Source of the DNA: Deltaproteobacteria bacterium
GTDB lineage: Bacteria > Myxococcota_A > Polyangia > GCA-2747355 > JADLHG01
DNA length: 64,000 bases
Assembly (NCBI GenBank): GCA_020848905.1
Contig: JADLHG010000004.1
Location: forward strand, 496,001 to 560,000
Direction: 5' to 3'
The notes below the pieces were generated by a model. It was not told the DNA's origin. It worked only from the letters and a program-made list of their open reading frames with translations, and ran no database searches. Positions 35,943-45,216 of the stretch are shown piece after piece (the first letter of the stretch is position 1; the number at the start of each line of letters is the position of its first letter). A program made the position numbers and the translations under genes.

Positions 35943-38900
35943 ATGCGGATCAAACGACTCGATCTGTGCGGCTTCAAATCGTTTTGCGACAAGGCCGTCC
36001 TGGACTTGCGCCAGCCCGTGAGCGGGGTGGTCGGCCCCAACGGGTGCGGCAAGTCGAACATCGTGGACGCCTTGCGCTGGGCCATGGGCGAGCAGAGCGC
36101 CCGCCACCTTCGTGGCAAGTCCATGGAGGACGTCATCTTCAACGGCTCCGATTCGCGCGGGCCGTCGGGGATGGCAGAGATCTCCATCACTTTCGAGAAC
36201 GACGGCCGAGTGCCGGCGGAATACCTGAGCTATAGCGAGATCACGATCACGCGCCGCCTCTACCGGGACGGAACGAGCGAGTACGAGATCAACAAGCTTC
36301 CGGTGCGCCTGCGGGACATCACGAACCTGTTCCTCGGGACCGGCGTGGGGACCAAGGCCTACTCCATCATCGAGCAGGGCCGCATCGGCCTCATCGTCAG
36401 CGCGAAGCCCGAAGACCGTCGCTACTACCTGGAGGAGGCGGCAGGGATCACGAAGTACCGCCGCCGCAAGGAGGCTGCCGAGCGGAAGATGGACGCGACC
36501 CGCCAGAACCTCCTGCGCGTTACCGATGTGCTCGAGGAGATCGGTAAGCGCCTCGGGACCCTGCGGCGTCAGGCCAAGAAGGCCGAGCGCTACAAGCAGT
36601 ACAAGGCCGAGATGCGGGACATCGAGCTCTGGAACGCCTCGCACCGCCTGCTCGAGCTCGTTGCGGCGGGCAAGGTCGTCGAGGCGGCGACCGCGGAGTT
36701 ATCCGGGCAGCGCGAGGAGGTGCAGACGGGACTCGACCGCCACGAGCTCGAGCTCGAGGGGGCGCGCGCCACGTCGGCCGACGAGGAGCGGAAGGTCTCT
36801 GCGGTACAGGAGGAGCTGTACCAGGTCGACCACCGGATGACGCTCAACCAGAACGCGTTGCAGTTCCAGAGCCACGAGGCCACGGAGCTGGAGCGCCGCG
36901 CCACGGAAGCGCGGGACGAGGTGGAGCAGCTCGGGCGACAGCTCGCCGAGGCGGAATCGCAGTTGCAGGTGGCTCGCGGGCAGACCGCGGAGGCCGAAGG
37001 ACGCCGGGCGGAGATCGAGCACGAGCTTCGCGGGCGCCAAGCGGTGCAGTCGGAGCTGCGGGCGGAGCTGCAGGAGGTGGAGCAGGTGGTGGAGGCCGAG
37101 CGCCAGTCCCTCGGCGGGGCGGAGCGGGCCGCCGCCCGTTCGGAGGCCAACCTGAGGGCTTTGGGGCAGAGACGGCGGGACCTCGCCGAGCGAAGCGAGC
37201 GCCGGCGCGAGGAGGGCGAGCGGCTCGTGGAACGGGTCACCTCGCTCAAGGCGGCCGCCGAGGAGCTGGAGGGCCAGCTCGTCGAACTGCGGGTGGCCAT
37301 GCAGGAGCTGGAGGAGCGGCGCGGACAGCTCAAGGCGCGGCTCAGCGAGCTCTCGGGACAGGCGGAGCACGGCGAGACGGCGCTCGAGGTGCTTCGCACC
37401 GAGCTCCATCGACGCCGCTCGCGGCTGAATTCACTCGAGGAGATCGCGGCGCGCTACGAGGGCTTCGGTCGCGGCACGCGGGCCATCATGCAGCGGCTGA
37501 ACGGCTCCGCGCACAAGCGCGGGGTGCTCGGCCTCGTGGCGGACGTCATGGAGGCGCCTTCGGCCTACGAGACGGCGCTCGAGGCGGTGCTGGGCCAGAG
37601 GCTCGGCACGATCATCGTGGACGACGAACACGTCGGACTCGAGGCGATCGAGTACCTGAAGAGCAGCGCCGAGGGGCGTTCCAGCTTCATCGCGCGCTTC
37701 GGGCGCAAGGGCCTCGGGCTCCTTGACGCCGCCCCGGTCGGCTTCGTCTGGGATCCGAACGAGGGACGCGAGGCGTGGGCCGAGGCCGGGGCGGGGGGCG
37801 CGGTGTCCACGGCGGCGGCGCCCGGCGTGCACGGCGCGATGATGAGCCTCATCCAGTGCCGGGGCGACTACCGCGGGGTAGCCGAGAGACTGCTCGGCGA
37901 CGTGGTGGTGGTCGAGGACCTGCCCCAGGCGCTCGCGGTCTGGGATCGCATCGACCGTCAGACCCTCGTCACCCTGGAGGGGGAGATCCTCAGCCCCGAC
38001 GGTACCGTGACGGGGGGCTCCGCCGACGCCGAGCTGTCCGGCGTGTTGCGCCAGAAGCGCGAGATCAAGGAGCTGTCGGACATCATCCGCGACCTCGAGC
38101 AGGAGTACGGGCGCGCCCTGGACCAGCATGTGGCCGTGAAGTCGGAGATGGCTGCGCTGGAACACCTGCTCACGCAGGCCACGAAGGACGGCCACCAGGG
38201 CGACAAGGACATCCTGACCCGCGAGAAGGACGTCGGGCGCCTCGCCTCGGAGGTGCGGACGCTCCTCACGCGGCGGCAGGACCTCGACGAAGAGCTGGGG
38301 CAGCTGGGTCGCGACCTGGAGTCGACGGAGGACGAGGAGCTCTCGCTGCGCGACGAGGTGGATCGCGCGCACGCGCAGGGGCGGCTGGCCTCCGACATGC
38401 TCCACCTGCTTCGGGGCGAGCGGACGCGGCTCTTGGCGCTCGTGGATCACGCGACGCACGCCGTCACGGATGCGAAGGTGTCGCTGGCGCACGCCGAGTC
38501 CCTGTGCCAGTCCAGCTCGCGGGCCGCGCACGCGCTCGACGAGCAGTGCCAGGACCGGCGCGAGCGGATCGTCCGGCTCGAGGAGGGCGCGGCGCAAGGC
38601 GTGGCGCGAGCGGCCGAGCTGCGAGAGAGCGCGGCGCGCATCGAGGTGGAGCTGAAGGAGCTGTCCGAGCGGCGCGCGGTGTGCCAGGAGAGCCTCGCCG
38701 AGGGGCGCCAGCGCCACGAAGCGTGCCTGGCGCGCGTGGGCGAGGTGGAGCTCGAGCTCAAGCAGCTGCGCCACCAGGCCTCCGAGCTCTCCGCAGAGCT
38801 CGCGAAGCAGCAGCTTCGGGCGAGCGAGGTGGGGATGCTCATGGGGCACCTCACGGAGCAGGTCTGGGAGCGGTATCGCGTGCCGCTCCGCGCGGTGGCG

Positions 38901-39596
38901 GGAGACTACCACCTGCGGCCGCTCGTCACCGAGGCGGAGCTCCAGCGTATCGACGAGCTGCGCCAGGTCATCGACCGCATGGGGGAGATCAACCTCACGG
39001 CGATCGAGGAATACGAGGAGCTCAACGGGCGGTACGAGTTTCTCTCCACGCATCAGAAGGACCTGGACGGAGCGCTCAACCAGCTCCAGCGAGCGATCCA
39101 GAAGATCAATCGAACGTGCCGCGTGCGTTTCAAGGAGACGTTCGACGCAGTCAACGAGCGATTCCAGGTCGTTTTCCCGCGGCTCTTCAACGGGGGGCGC
39201 GCCAAGCTCGTGCTCACCGACGAGCAGGACCCCCTCCAGGCGGGCGTCGAGATCATCGCCCAGCCTCCGGGCAAGAAGCTGGGGTCGATCGACATGATGT
39301 CGGGTGGCGAGAAGGCGCTGACGGCGGTCAGCATGATCTTCGCCATGTTCCTGGTGAAGCCCACGCCCTTCTGTCTGCTCGACGAGGTGGACGCCCCGCT
39401 CGACGAGGCCAACGTGATTCGCTTCAAGGACCTCGTGCGGGAGATGTCCGAGACGTCGCAGTTCATCATCATCACCCACAACCGGCGGACGATGGAGATC
39501 GCCGATCGGCTCTACGGGGTGACGATGGAGGAGCCCGGCGCGTCGAAGCTCGTCTCCGTGAACCTGAGCGAGGCGCAGGCCCAGGTCGCGGCCTGA
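35943..39596 (+). CDS. smc: Chromosome segregation ATPase SMC
   Basis: The 1217-residue SMC protein, which with ScpA and ScpB organises and loops the chromosome. It has the N-terminal head (GFKSF, Walker A GPNGCGKSNIVDALRW), a Q-loop region, long coiled coils (about 170-510 and 690-1010), a hinge at about 510-650 (GVLGLVADVMEAPSAYETAL), and the C-terminal head with signature LSGGEKAL-like motif (MMSGGEKALTA) and Walker B FCLLDEVDAPLDEAN. Length is normal. ATG 35943 is set just before the first strand; the frame is open upstream to 35601 without sense. The scpAB genes are not in the window. Confidence 0.96.
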   Translation: MRIKRLDLCGFKSFCDKAVLDLRQPVSGVVGPNGCGKSNIVDALRWAMGEQSARHLRGKSMEDVIFNGSDSRGPSGMAEISITFENDGRVPAEYLSYSEITITRRLYRDGTSEYEINKLPVRLRDITNLFLGTGVGTKAYSIIEQGRIGLIVSAKPEDRRYYLEEAAGITKYRRRKEAAERKMDATRQNLLRVTDVLEEIGKRLGTLRRQAKKAERYKQYKAEMRDIELWNASHRLLELVAAGKVVEAATAELSGQREEVQTGLDRHELELEGARATSADEERKVSAVQEELYQVDHRMTLNQNALQFQSHEATELERRATEARDEVEQLGRQLAEAESQLQVARGQTAEAEGRRAEIEHELRGRQAVQSELRAELQEVEQVVEAERQSLGGAERAAARSEANLRALGQRRRDLAERSERRREEGERLVERVTSLKAAAEELEGQLVELRVAMQELEERRGQLKARLSELSGQAEHGETALEVLRTELHRRRSRLNSLEEIAARYEGFGRGTRAIMQRLNGSAHKRGVLGLVADVMEAPSAYETALEAVLGQRLGTIIVDDEHVGLEAIEYLKSSAEGRSSFIARFGRKGLGLLDAAPVGFVWDPNEGREAWAEAGAGGAVSTAAAPGVHGAMMSLIQCRGDYRGVAERLLGDVVVVEDLPQALAVWDRIDRQTLVTLEGEILSPDGTVTGGSADAELSGVLRQKREIKELSDIIRDLEQEYGRALDQHVAVKSEMAALEHLLTQATKDGHQGDKDILTREKDVGRLASEVRTLLTRRQDLDEELGQLGRDLESTEDEELSLRDEVDRAHAQGRLASDMLHLLRGERTRLLALVDHATHAVTDAKVSLAHAESLCQSSSRAAHALDEQCQDRRERIVRLEEGAAQGVARAAELRESAARIEVELKELSERRAVCQESLAEGRQRHEACLARVGEVELELKQLRHQASELSAELAKQQLRASEVGMLMGHLTEQVWERYRVPLRAVAGDYHLRPLVTEAELQRIDELRQVIDRMGEINLTAIEEYEELNGRYEFLSTHQKDLDGALNQLQRAIQKINRTCRVRFKETFDAVNERFQVVFPRLFNGGRAKLVLTDEQDPLQAGVEIIAQPPGKKLGSIDMMSGGEKALTAVSMIFAMFLVKPTPFCLLDEVDAPLDEANVIRFKDLVREMSETSQFIIITHNRRTMEIADRLYGVTMEEPGASKLVSVNLSEAQAQVAA

Positions 39597-39653
39597 CGAT
39601 CCGCAGCCGCGAGCTTCATCCCGCCTCGCGAGAAGCCCAGACCGACCGAGGGG

Positions 39654-41354
39654 TCAGAGACGCAAACTGCCGGCGCGTCGCGGCGTGCCGCGGGCGAGAC
39701 GCGCGAGCACCCTCTCCGCGGTGTCCTCGGGGGAGAGCGAGAGCACCGGGATCCCCAGCCGCTCGATCGAGCCCCGGATCTCTTCGCGCTGCCGGCGGTG
39801 CCGGAGGCCGAGGACCACGGCCATGCGGGCCTCGTGAACGCCGGCGCTGCGTTGCGCGAAGGCGGGCCCGTAGGGGGCGAGCACCACCACGTGGTGACGT
39901 CGGCGCTGGGCGAGGGCGAGGACGTCGAGCACCTCGCGCGGCTCCCCGACGTCTTCCAAATCGGTGAGCACGAGCAGCATCTGGGACGCACGGGAGAACG
40001 CCGCCTCGCCGAGCGCGGCGGCCAGCCCCTGGTGCTTTCGCGCGAGGGGCGACGGACGGCGGTAGGGAACCTCGATGCCGCGCAGGCGACAGAAGAGGCG
40101 CAGCTCGGCGGTCTCCGGACTCGCGGCCACGATGCGCGTCCACCAGGAGGGGGTTCCGCCATCCCGGCGGCGCGCGAGGGATTCCCGTACCGCCCGGTGC
40201 GTGGCGTCGCGGTCGATCCATTCCCCGTGGGGGCCCTCGACGAGGTCGGCCCAGACGGGGGAGCCCCTGGGCGGTGGGCGCACGAGCCGCGTGTCGAGGC
40301 CGTCCTGCAGGCGGAGGAAGTCGGCGACGGCGCCGTAGAGCTCCTGGTCGGTGAGGTCGGTGAGGTCCTCATCGACCACATTCTGAGCCTCGAGCAGGCG
40401 GTCGAGGAGGCGGAAGACCTGCGGACGGCCGTCTCGCGGGGGAACGTGGCCGCAGACGCGCGTGTCGAAGGTCAGCAGGCCGACGCGGTCGCCGCGGTCG
40501 AGGGCGGCCCGCGCGAGACCGGCCGCAAGGCCAAGCGCGTGGTCCAGCTTGCTCTGTCCCGGCGCAGCCGGCTCGCGCATGGTGGGCGAGATGTCCAGCA
40601 GCAGCCAGTGCGTGGTCATGATCTCGCTCTCGAACTCGCGGACCATGAGTCGCCCGGTGCGCGCCGTGGCCTTCCACGCGATGTTCTTGAAGGGGTCGCC
40701 GGGGGAGTGCTCTCGCAGCTCTCGGAGGTCGGAGCTCATGCCCCGCTGCCGGATGACGCGCAGGCCGGCACGTTCGTGGGTCGCGCCCGTTCGTGGGCGG
40801 AAATGCAGCGGTAGCTTGCTGGCCCCCGCTGGGGGGAAGACCTTCAGCTCGAGGGGGTGGGGGAAATAGAGCTCGAGGGAGAAGAGCCCGAGGCGGTCCG
40901 TGGTCCGCAGGAGGACGCCATGCAAGAACCAGTGGCCGGCTGCGCGCGGGACCACCTCGAGGCGGAAGGTGACCTCGGAGCGGGAGGGGACGACGGAGCA
41001 GCCCTGACCGTCGACAGGGGCCTCGAGCGTAGATGACGCGATGACGCGCAGGCCGGCGGGCGTGAACGCTACGGGAGAGCGGTTGCGCAGCAGCACGTGG
41101 AGGTCCACGGGCCGTCCTGCGACGAGGATCCCTCCGGGGTGTTCCGGCGCGGCGACCCACCACGCGAGCTCCAGCTCCCGCCGTCGCAAGGCCCCGACCT
41201 GCGGCAGGAGCAGCAGGTGCAGCACGAGCAAGGACGAGACCTGGAGCGTTCCGAGCGCAAAGAGCGGCCACGATTGAGCGAGCAGCCCGCAGAAGACGAA
41301 GAAGCCCCCCACGGCGAGGAGGGTGGCGCCGGTGGCCGTGAGGGAAGGTCGCAT
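39654..41354 (-). CDS. DUF58 (VWA-like) protein of the MoxR operon
   Basis: A 566-residue protein with two membrane helices at the N-terminus (about 8-50), then a beta-rich part and the DUF58 core LREHSPGDPFKNIAWKATARTGRLMVREFE (residues in the order LRE..SPGDP..IAWKATA), followed by a von Willebrand A-like fold in which LLLDISPTM provides the DxSxS-like metal site only partly (D-I-S-P-T). Its N-terminal and core plan is as in MoxR-partner proteins. It lies 15 bases after the MoxR gene. The pair probably assembles or matures a protein complex in the envelope; the client is unknown. Confidence 0.8.
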   Translation of the reverse strand: MRPSLTATGATLLAVGGFFVFCGLLAQSWPLFALGTLQVSSLLVLHLLLLPQVGALRRRELELAWWVAAPEHPGGILVAGRPVDLHVLLRNRSPVAFTPAGLRVIASSTLEAPVDGQGCSVVPSRSEVTFRLEVVPRAAGHWFLHGVLLRTTDRLGLFSLELYFPHPLELKVFPPAGASKLPLHFRPRTGATHERAGLRVIRQRGMSSDLRELREHSPGDPFKNIAWKATARTGRLMVREFESEIMTTHWLLLDISPTMREPAAPGQSKLDHALGLAAGLARAALDRGDRVGLLTFDTRVCGHVPPRDGRPQVFRLLDRLLEAQNVVDEDLTDLTDQELYGAVADFLRLQDGLDTRLVRPPPRGSPVWADLVEGPHGEWIDRDATHRAVRESLARRRDGGTPSWWTRIVAASPETAELRLFCRLRGIEVPYRRPSPLARKHQGLAAALGEAAFSRASQMLLVLTDLEDVGEPREVLDVLALAQRRRHHVVVLAPYGPAFAQRSAGVHEARMAVVLGLRHRRQREEIRGSIERLGIPVLSLSPEDTAERVLARLARGTPRRAGSLRL

Positions 41355-41369
41355 GGCGGGCCCGCGTCT

Positions 41370-42329
41370 CTAGCGCCGCGTCTGGTAGCGCACCTTCTCG
41401 AGCGCCTCGGTCACGATGGCCTCGGGGTGCAGGCCCTCGAGCTCGGCTTCGGCCGCCAGGATCAGCCGATGGGCGAGGACCGGGCTCGCGAGCTGCTTCA
41501 CGTCGTCGGGCAGGACGAACGCCCGCCCCGAGAGGAGCGCGCGCGCTTTCGCGGCGTGCATCAGCATCAGCGACGCCCGGGGCGAGGCGCCGAGGTAGAC
41601 GCGGCGGTGCTCGCGGGTGAAACGGGCGAGCCCGAGGATGTAGTCGAGCAGCTCGTCGTCGACGTGGACATCCTCGGCGAGCCGCTGGAGTTCCAGGATG
41701 CGCTCGGGAGAGAGGACAGCGTTCGCCGCGGGGGCCGGCCGGTTGTAGGTCGTCAGGACGCGCCGCTCGTCCTCGAGGGTCGGGTAGCGCATCACCAGCT
41801 TCACGAGGAAGCGGTCCACCTGCGCCTCGGGGAGCGGGTAGGTCCCTTCGTGCTCGATGGGATTCTGGGTGGCGAGGACCATGAAAGGCGGCGGGAGAGG
41901 CCGGGTGTGCCCCTCGATCGTCACCTGGGTCTCTTGCATCGCCTCCAGCAGCGCGCTCTGCGTCTTGGCGGGGGCCCGGTTGATCTCGTCGCCGAGGACC
42001 ACGTTGGCGAAGATCGGCCCCTCGCGCAGCTGGAAGGTGCTCGTGCGCACGTCGAGGATGTACGTTCCCGTGATGTCCGACGGGAGGAGGTCGGGCGTGA
42101 ACTGGATGCGGCGGAACGTGCACCCCAGGGTCCGCGAGAAGGTCTTCACCAGGGTGGTCTTTGCCACCCCGGGGACCCCTTCCAGCAGCGCGTGGCCGCG
42201 CGCCACGAGCGCCGTCAGGAGCAGGTCGACGATCTCCGGTGGACCGAGGACCGAACGTTCCACCTCCCGCCGGAGGGCGGCGGTGTCCTCGTGCGCCTGG
42301 CGCAGGGAGTCGTCAGGCAGGGTGGACAT
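41370..42329 (-). CDS. MoxR-family AAA+ ATPase
   Basis: A 319-residue AAA+ chaperone-like ATPase with Walker A GVPGVAKT (where GxxGxxKT is kept), LLPSDITGTYILD, Walker B VVLGDEINRAPAKTQSALLEAMQE, sensor 1 ATQNPIEHEGTYPLPEAQVDRF and the YLGASPRAS C-terminal box, complete for the family. MoxR proteins help insert cofactors or fold clients and act with the DUF58 and VWA partners. Its start at 42329 overlaps the end of the DUF4350 gene by 17 bases. It sits in a run of seven same-strand genes from 45990 to 39654. Confidence 0.9.
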   Translation of the reverse strand: MSTLPDDSLRQAHEDTAALRREVERSVLGPPEIVDLLLTALVARGHALLEGVPGVAKTTLVKTFSRTLGCTFRRIQFTPDLLPSDITGTYILDVRTSTFQLREGPIFANVVLGDEINRAPAKTQSALLEAMQETQVTIEGHTRPLPPPFMVLATQNPIEHEGTYPLPEAQVDRFLVKLVMRYPTLEDERRVLTTYNRPAPAANAVLSPERILELQRLAEDVHVDDELLDYILGLARFTREHRRVYLGASPRASLMLMHAAKARALLSGRAFVLPDDVKQLASPVLAHRLILAAEAELEGLHPEAIVTEALEKVRYQTRR

Positions 42330-43662
42330 GGTCACGCGGCGATCGGAGGTCGGGCAACGATTCGTCTCCACAGAGCGCGAAGAGGCGGCGGCTCTGCTCG
42401 TAGAGCCGCGCGAGCTCGCGCGACGAAACGGCGCGCGTGGCGCCCGGCTCGGGGCCATGCGCAGTGTAAGGGACTTTTCGGAGGTCGCTCAATAGACGAC
42501 TGGCCAGGCGCGCCGCTTCCGGACCCGCGCGGCGCTCGAGGCGTCCGGCGACCCAGCGCGCGTGGACCGTCGAGACGGGCGCCGGAAGCTGAAGGAACTC
42601 GGTCAGACGATCCTCCACTTCGTCGCGGAGCATCGCGGCCGCGCGCGCCGACGCCGAGGCGGCGCCCCGGGCGGCACCCGTGAGGGCGAATCGGTGCGGC
42701 CGAGGGGCTCCCGGGCGAACCCAGTGGCCTTCGAGCGGTCGTCGCGGCAGCGGAAGGAGCAGGGCGAGCGCCGCGACGAGCACCAGCGCGAGGAGTGCGA
42801 CCACCGACCGGAGGCCCGCGGGGGTGAGCGCGAAGTCGTTCACCCGCGAAAGAAAGTCGTTCAGACGCTGACCCGCCTCCGCGCTCGCGGGTGCCTCTCC
42901 GGTCGGCGCGTCGGCCACGCGCCCCTCGAGCTGCGCGCGCCCCACCAGCACCACCAGGCGCTCTACCCGACCCTCCAATAGGTGGTCCACGAGGTTCTCC
43001 GCCAGCCGGAGATTCCCGGGAAACTCGAGCATGGCGTTGATGAGGACGCTCGGGTCGGAGAGGGCTACGATGCGCCCGCGCCCGACCTCGCCGGCCACGA
43101 GAAGCTGCTGCGCGGCGCCGAAGCCGAGGAGGGTGGGGAGGCGGGAGACGAAGTACGCTGGGTGGTTGGCCACGACGCTCTCCACTCCCCGGGTGAGGGA
43201 ATGGCTGACGGGACCCGGGAGGGCGAGCGGCAGGTGGCGGTTACCTTCGTGCCACCGGCGCGCCTCGGTCGGGGCGCCCACCGGGCGGGAGATCCCCAAC
43301 CTGGAGAGCAGGGGGCCCGCCTGGCCGAAGTCGTCCGCCACCAGGATGCGCCCCCCCTGGCGGACGAAGGCGAGCAGCGCTTCCGTCGGCGGCACGTGTC
43401 GCGGCGAGAGCAACAGGAGCGCCGTGCGGTCGGGGCGAACGGACCCCAGGTCGAGCCGATCGGCGGTCGTGACGGAGCGGCCGCGGCGCGTCGCCAGGTC
43501 GGCCAGCCGGCTCATGCCGTTCCACCCCTGGTGATCGGGCAGGTAGTCCCGCTCCTCGGCACGCACCGGTTCCGCCCCCAGCGCGAGGGAGGCTAGCCCC
43601 ACGGCGACGAGGTGCCACGTGAAGCTCCCTCGTCCCCGCCGGAAGCGCCGGGCTGCCGTCAC
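42313..43662 (-). CDS. DUF4350-type membrane protein
   Basis: A 449-residue protein with a signal-like N-terminus cut near RAEE, a periplasmic Rossmann-like DUF4350 domain (LLLLSPRHVPPTEALLAFVRQGGRILVADD at about 75-110, in which the motif is VRQGGRILVADDFG), one membrane helix at about 285-310 (VVALLALVLVAALALLLPL) and a cytoplasmic helical tail. DUF4350 genes usually sit in MoxR/DUF58 operons. GTG 43662 overlaps the roadblock stop as GTGA, and its end overlaps the MoxR start, so it is coupled on both sides. Confidence 0.7.
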   Translation of the reverse strand: MTAARRFRRGRGSFTWHLVAVGLASLALGAEPVRAEERDYLPDHQGWNGMSRLADLATRRGRSVTTADRLDLGSVRPDRTALLLLSPRHVPPTEALLAFVRQGGRILVADDFGQAGPLLSRLGISRPVGAPTEARRWHEGNRHLPLALPGPVSHSLTRGVESVVANHPAYFVSRLPTLLGFGAAQQLLVAGEVGRGRIVALSDPSVLINAMLEFPGNLRLAENLVDHLLEGRVERLVVLVGRAQLEGRVADAPTGEAPASAEAGQRLNDFLSRVNDFALTPAGLRSVVALLALVLVAALALLLPLPRRPLEGHWVRPGAPRPHRFALTGAARGAASASARAAAMLRDEVEDRLTEFLQLPAPVSTVHARWVAGRLERRAGPEAARLASRLLSDLRKVPYTAHGPEPGATRAVSSRELARLYEQSRRLFALCGDESLPDLRSPRDHVHPA

Positions 43663-44024
43663 ATCTCCTCGCGCAGGCGCCCCTCGGCGGCGTGAAGTAG
43701 CTGCCGGACGCGGGCCGGGACCAGCGCCGGCGTCCCCCACAGCACGAGGTAGTAGTCGCTCGAGATGCGCCGCAGGAAGACCTGTTCTTGCTGGCAGCGC
43801 AGGTGCAGCTCCAGTACCTGCCCGAGGTCCAGTCGCTCGCACGCCGCACGAAGCTGCTGGTAGATGATGCCCCAATGGGCTCCCACGATGCGGGCCTGCG
43901 TGGCCCGCGCCTCGGCAGAGACATCCACGGCCTCGCCCTCCCAGTCGATGAAGGCCGCACCGCGTGTGCCGGGGAGCGCGGCGACCATCTCTTCGAGCAC
44001 CGCCGAGAAGGGAGTTCGATCCAT
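43659..44024 (-). CDS. Roadblock/LC7 domain protein
   Basis: A 121-residue single-domain protein. The roadblock pattern (helix FSAVLEEMVAALPGTRGAAFIDWEGEAV, where PGTRGAAFIDW marks the first strand turn, and a closing strand SSDYYLVLWG) fits the family that includes the GTPase-activating MglB of myxobacteria. No small GTPase gene is next to it. It begins 3 bases after the parvulin stop and overlaps the DUF4350 gene by 4 bases. Function in this operon is unknown; it may be a dimer scaffold. Confidence 0.65.
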   Translation of the reverse strand: MDRTPFSAVLEEMVAALPGTRGAAFIDWEGEAVDVSAEARATQARIVGAHWGIIYQQLRAACERLDLGQVLELHLRCQQEQVFLRRISSDYYLVLWGTPALVPARVRQLLHAAEGRLREEM

Positions 44025-44027
44025 GCG

Positions 44028-44954
44028 CTACCGGGCCTGAGCCGGGCTCAGAGCCCGGGCGAGGACCGCCTCGTCGATGCGCGGCGTTGTGCGCTTCTCG
44101 AGCTGCTCGGTGAACTGGGCGAAGGCCATCCGACGGGCCTCCTCGAAGACGCGCGCCCGGATCTCGGATTCGGCCTGCGAGAGTGGGATGTCCACGGCAG
44201 GGACGCGGCCCTTCAGATAGATGACGTGGTAGCCGTAGCGCGTGGCGACGACGGGGCTGATCGACCCCTGCCCCTCGAGTGCGAACGCGGCCTCGGCAAA
44301 CGACTCGACGGTCTGGCCCCGACGAGCGGTCGCGAGCGCCTCCGCGTGAACCTTGATGCCGCCGGCGTTCTTCTGCAGCAGAGGGGCGATCTGCGAGAAT
44401 TCCTCGGGCGAGAGGCGTCCGCTCGTGGCGACGGTGCGCGCCTTCTCCGCCAGCTCGCGCGCCCTTCGGTGCGCCTCGGGGGGGTCCTTGCGGCGCGCTT
44501 CCGCCACGATGTGCACGACCTCCGCGAGCTCGGGACGCTGGTAGCGCGACCGGTTCAGCTCGTAGGCCCGCTCCACGAGCGCTCGCGGAACGGTCTTCGT
44601 CGAGAAATTCGCCAGCTCCCGGCGAATCAGATGCTGCGCGAGAGCCCGCCGCTGGGCGTCGCGGACGCCGGCATGGGTGTCCAGTCCTCTGCGCCGCGCC
44701 TCCTGAGCGAGGAGCTCCTCGCGGATGAGCGCCCGCAGCGCCTCGCGCGCAGATTGACCGTTCCGGCGTTGCGACGCGAGGTCCTCGAGCAGGATGGGCC
44801 GGCCGTTCACGCGGGCGACGACGACGCGCGGGTCTGCTTTGGAGGGGGAGTCGGGGAGGGTGTCGTCCTGGGGCCCAGCCGGCGGCGCGCACCCGAGGAG
44901 AGTCGCGCCGAGGACGACACCGGCGAGCCGAGTCGCGCGGGTCCGGCTCGTCAT
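44028..44954 (-). CDS. Parvulin-type peptidyl-prolyl isomerase lipoprotein
   Basis: A 308-residue predicted lipoprotein with lipobox LLGC (Cys22), an N-terminal helical SurA/PrsA-like part (about 45-140, VARVNGRPILLEDL) and a parvulin domain (about 170-275: VVHIVAEAR, QKNAGGIKVHAEA, GQGSISPVVATRYGYHVIYLKGR, within which GYHVI is the family strand). It would assist folding of exported proteins in the periplasm. ATG 44954 shares an ATGA overlap with the 62-residue gene before it. The longer frame to 45071 lacks a signal peptide. Confidence 0.8.
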   Translation of the reverse strand: MTSRTRATRLAGVVLGATLLGCAPPAGPQDDTLPDSPSKADPRVVVARVNGRPILLEDLASQRRNGQSAREALRALIREELLAQEARRRGLDTHAGVRDAQRRALAQHLIRRELANFSTKTVPRALVERAYELNRSRYQRPELAEVVHIVAEARRKDPPEAHRRARELAEKARTVATSGRLSPEEFSQIAPLLQKNAGGIKVHAEALATARRGQTVESFAEAAFALEGQGSISPVVATRYGYHVIYLKGRVPAVDIPLSQAESEIRARVFEEARRMAFAQFTEQLEKRTTPRIDEAVLARALSPAQAR

Positions 44955-45139
44955 TCGCGCTCGATCATCGCCAGACGGGCGAGCTCGGCGCCCACCCGGA
45001 TGACGGCCACGCCGATGAGCGTCAACATGCCTGCGGCGAGGTAGTCGCGGCGCGCGAGGAAGCGCAGACACTCGTAGAAGAAGACCAGGCTGCCCCCGAA
45101 GAGCAGGACCGTGAGGGCCTCGAAGAAGTGTCGGCGCAC
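44951..45139 (-). CDS. Small two-helix membrane protein
   Basis: A 62-residue protein, too short for usual gene callers. Two hydrophobic segments are visible: residues 8-22 (ALTVLLFGGSLVFFY) and 34-50 (YLAAGMLTLIGVAVIRV), with RRHFF and FLARRDY around them, so a hairpin in the inner membrane. GTG 45139 has a strong GGGAGGG 7 bases upstream, and its TGA overlaps the parvulin ATG. That overlap and ribosome site make it a real gene. No family recognised. Confidence 0.65.
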   Translation of the reverse strand: MRRHFFEALTVLLFGGSLVFFYECLRFLARRDYLAAGMLTLIGVAVIRVGAELARLAMIERE

Positions 45140-45216
45140 GCGCTTGCCCTCCCGAGCGGCGAGGAGTGGCTGCAGTATAGCGCAGTCGAGTCGCGCGAGG
45201 CCGCGGACTTGGGGGG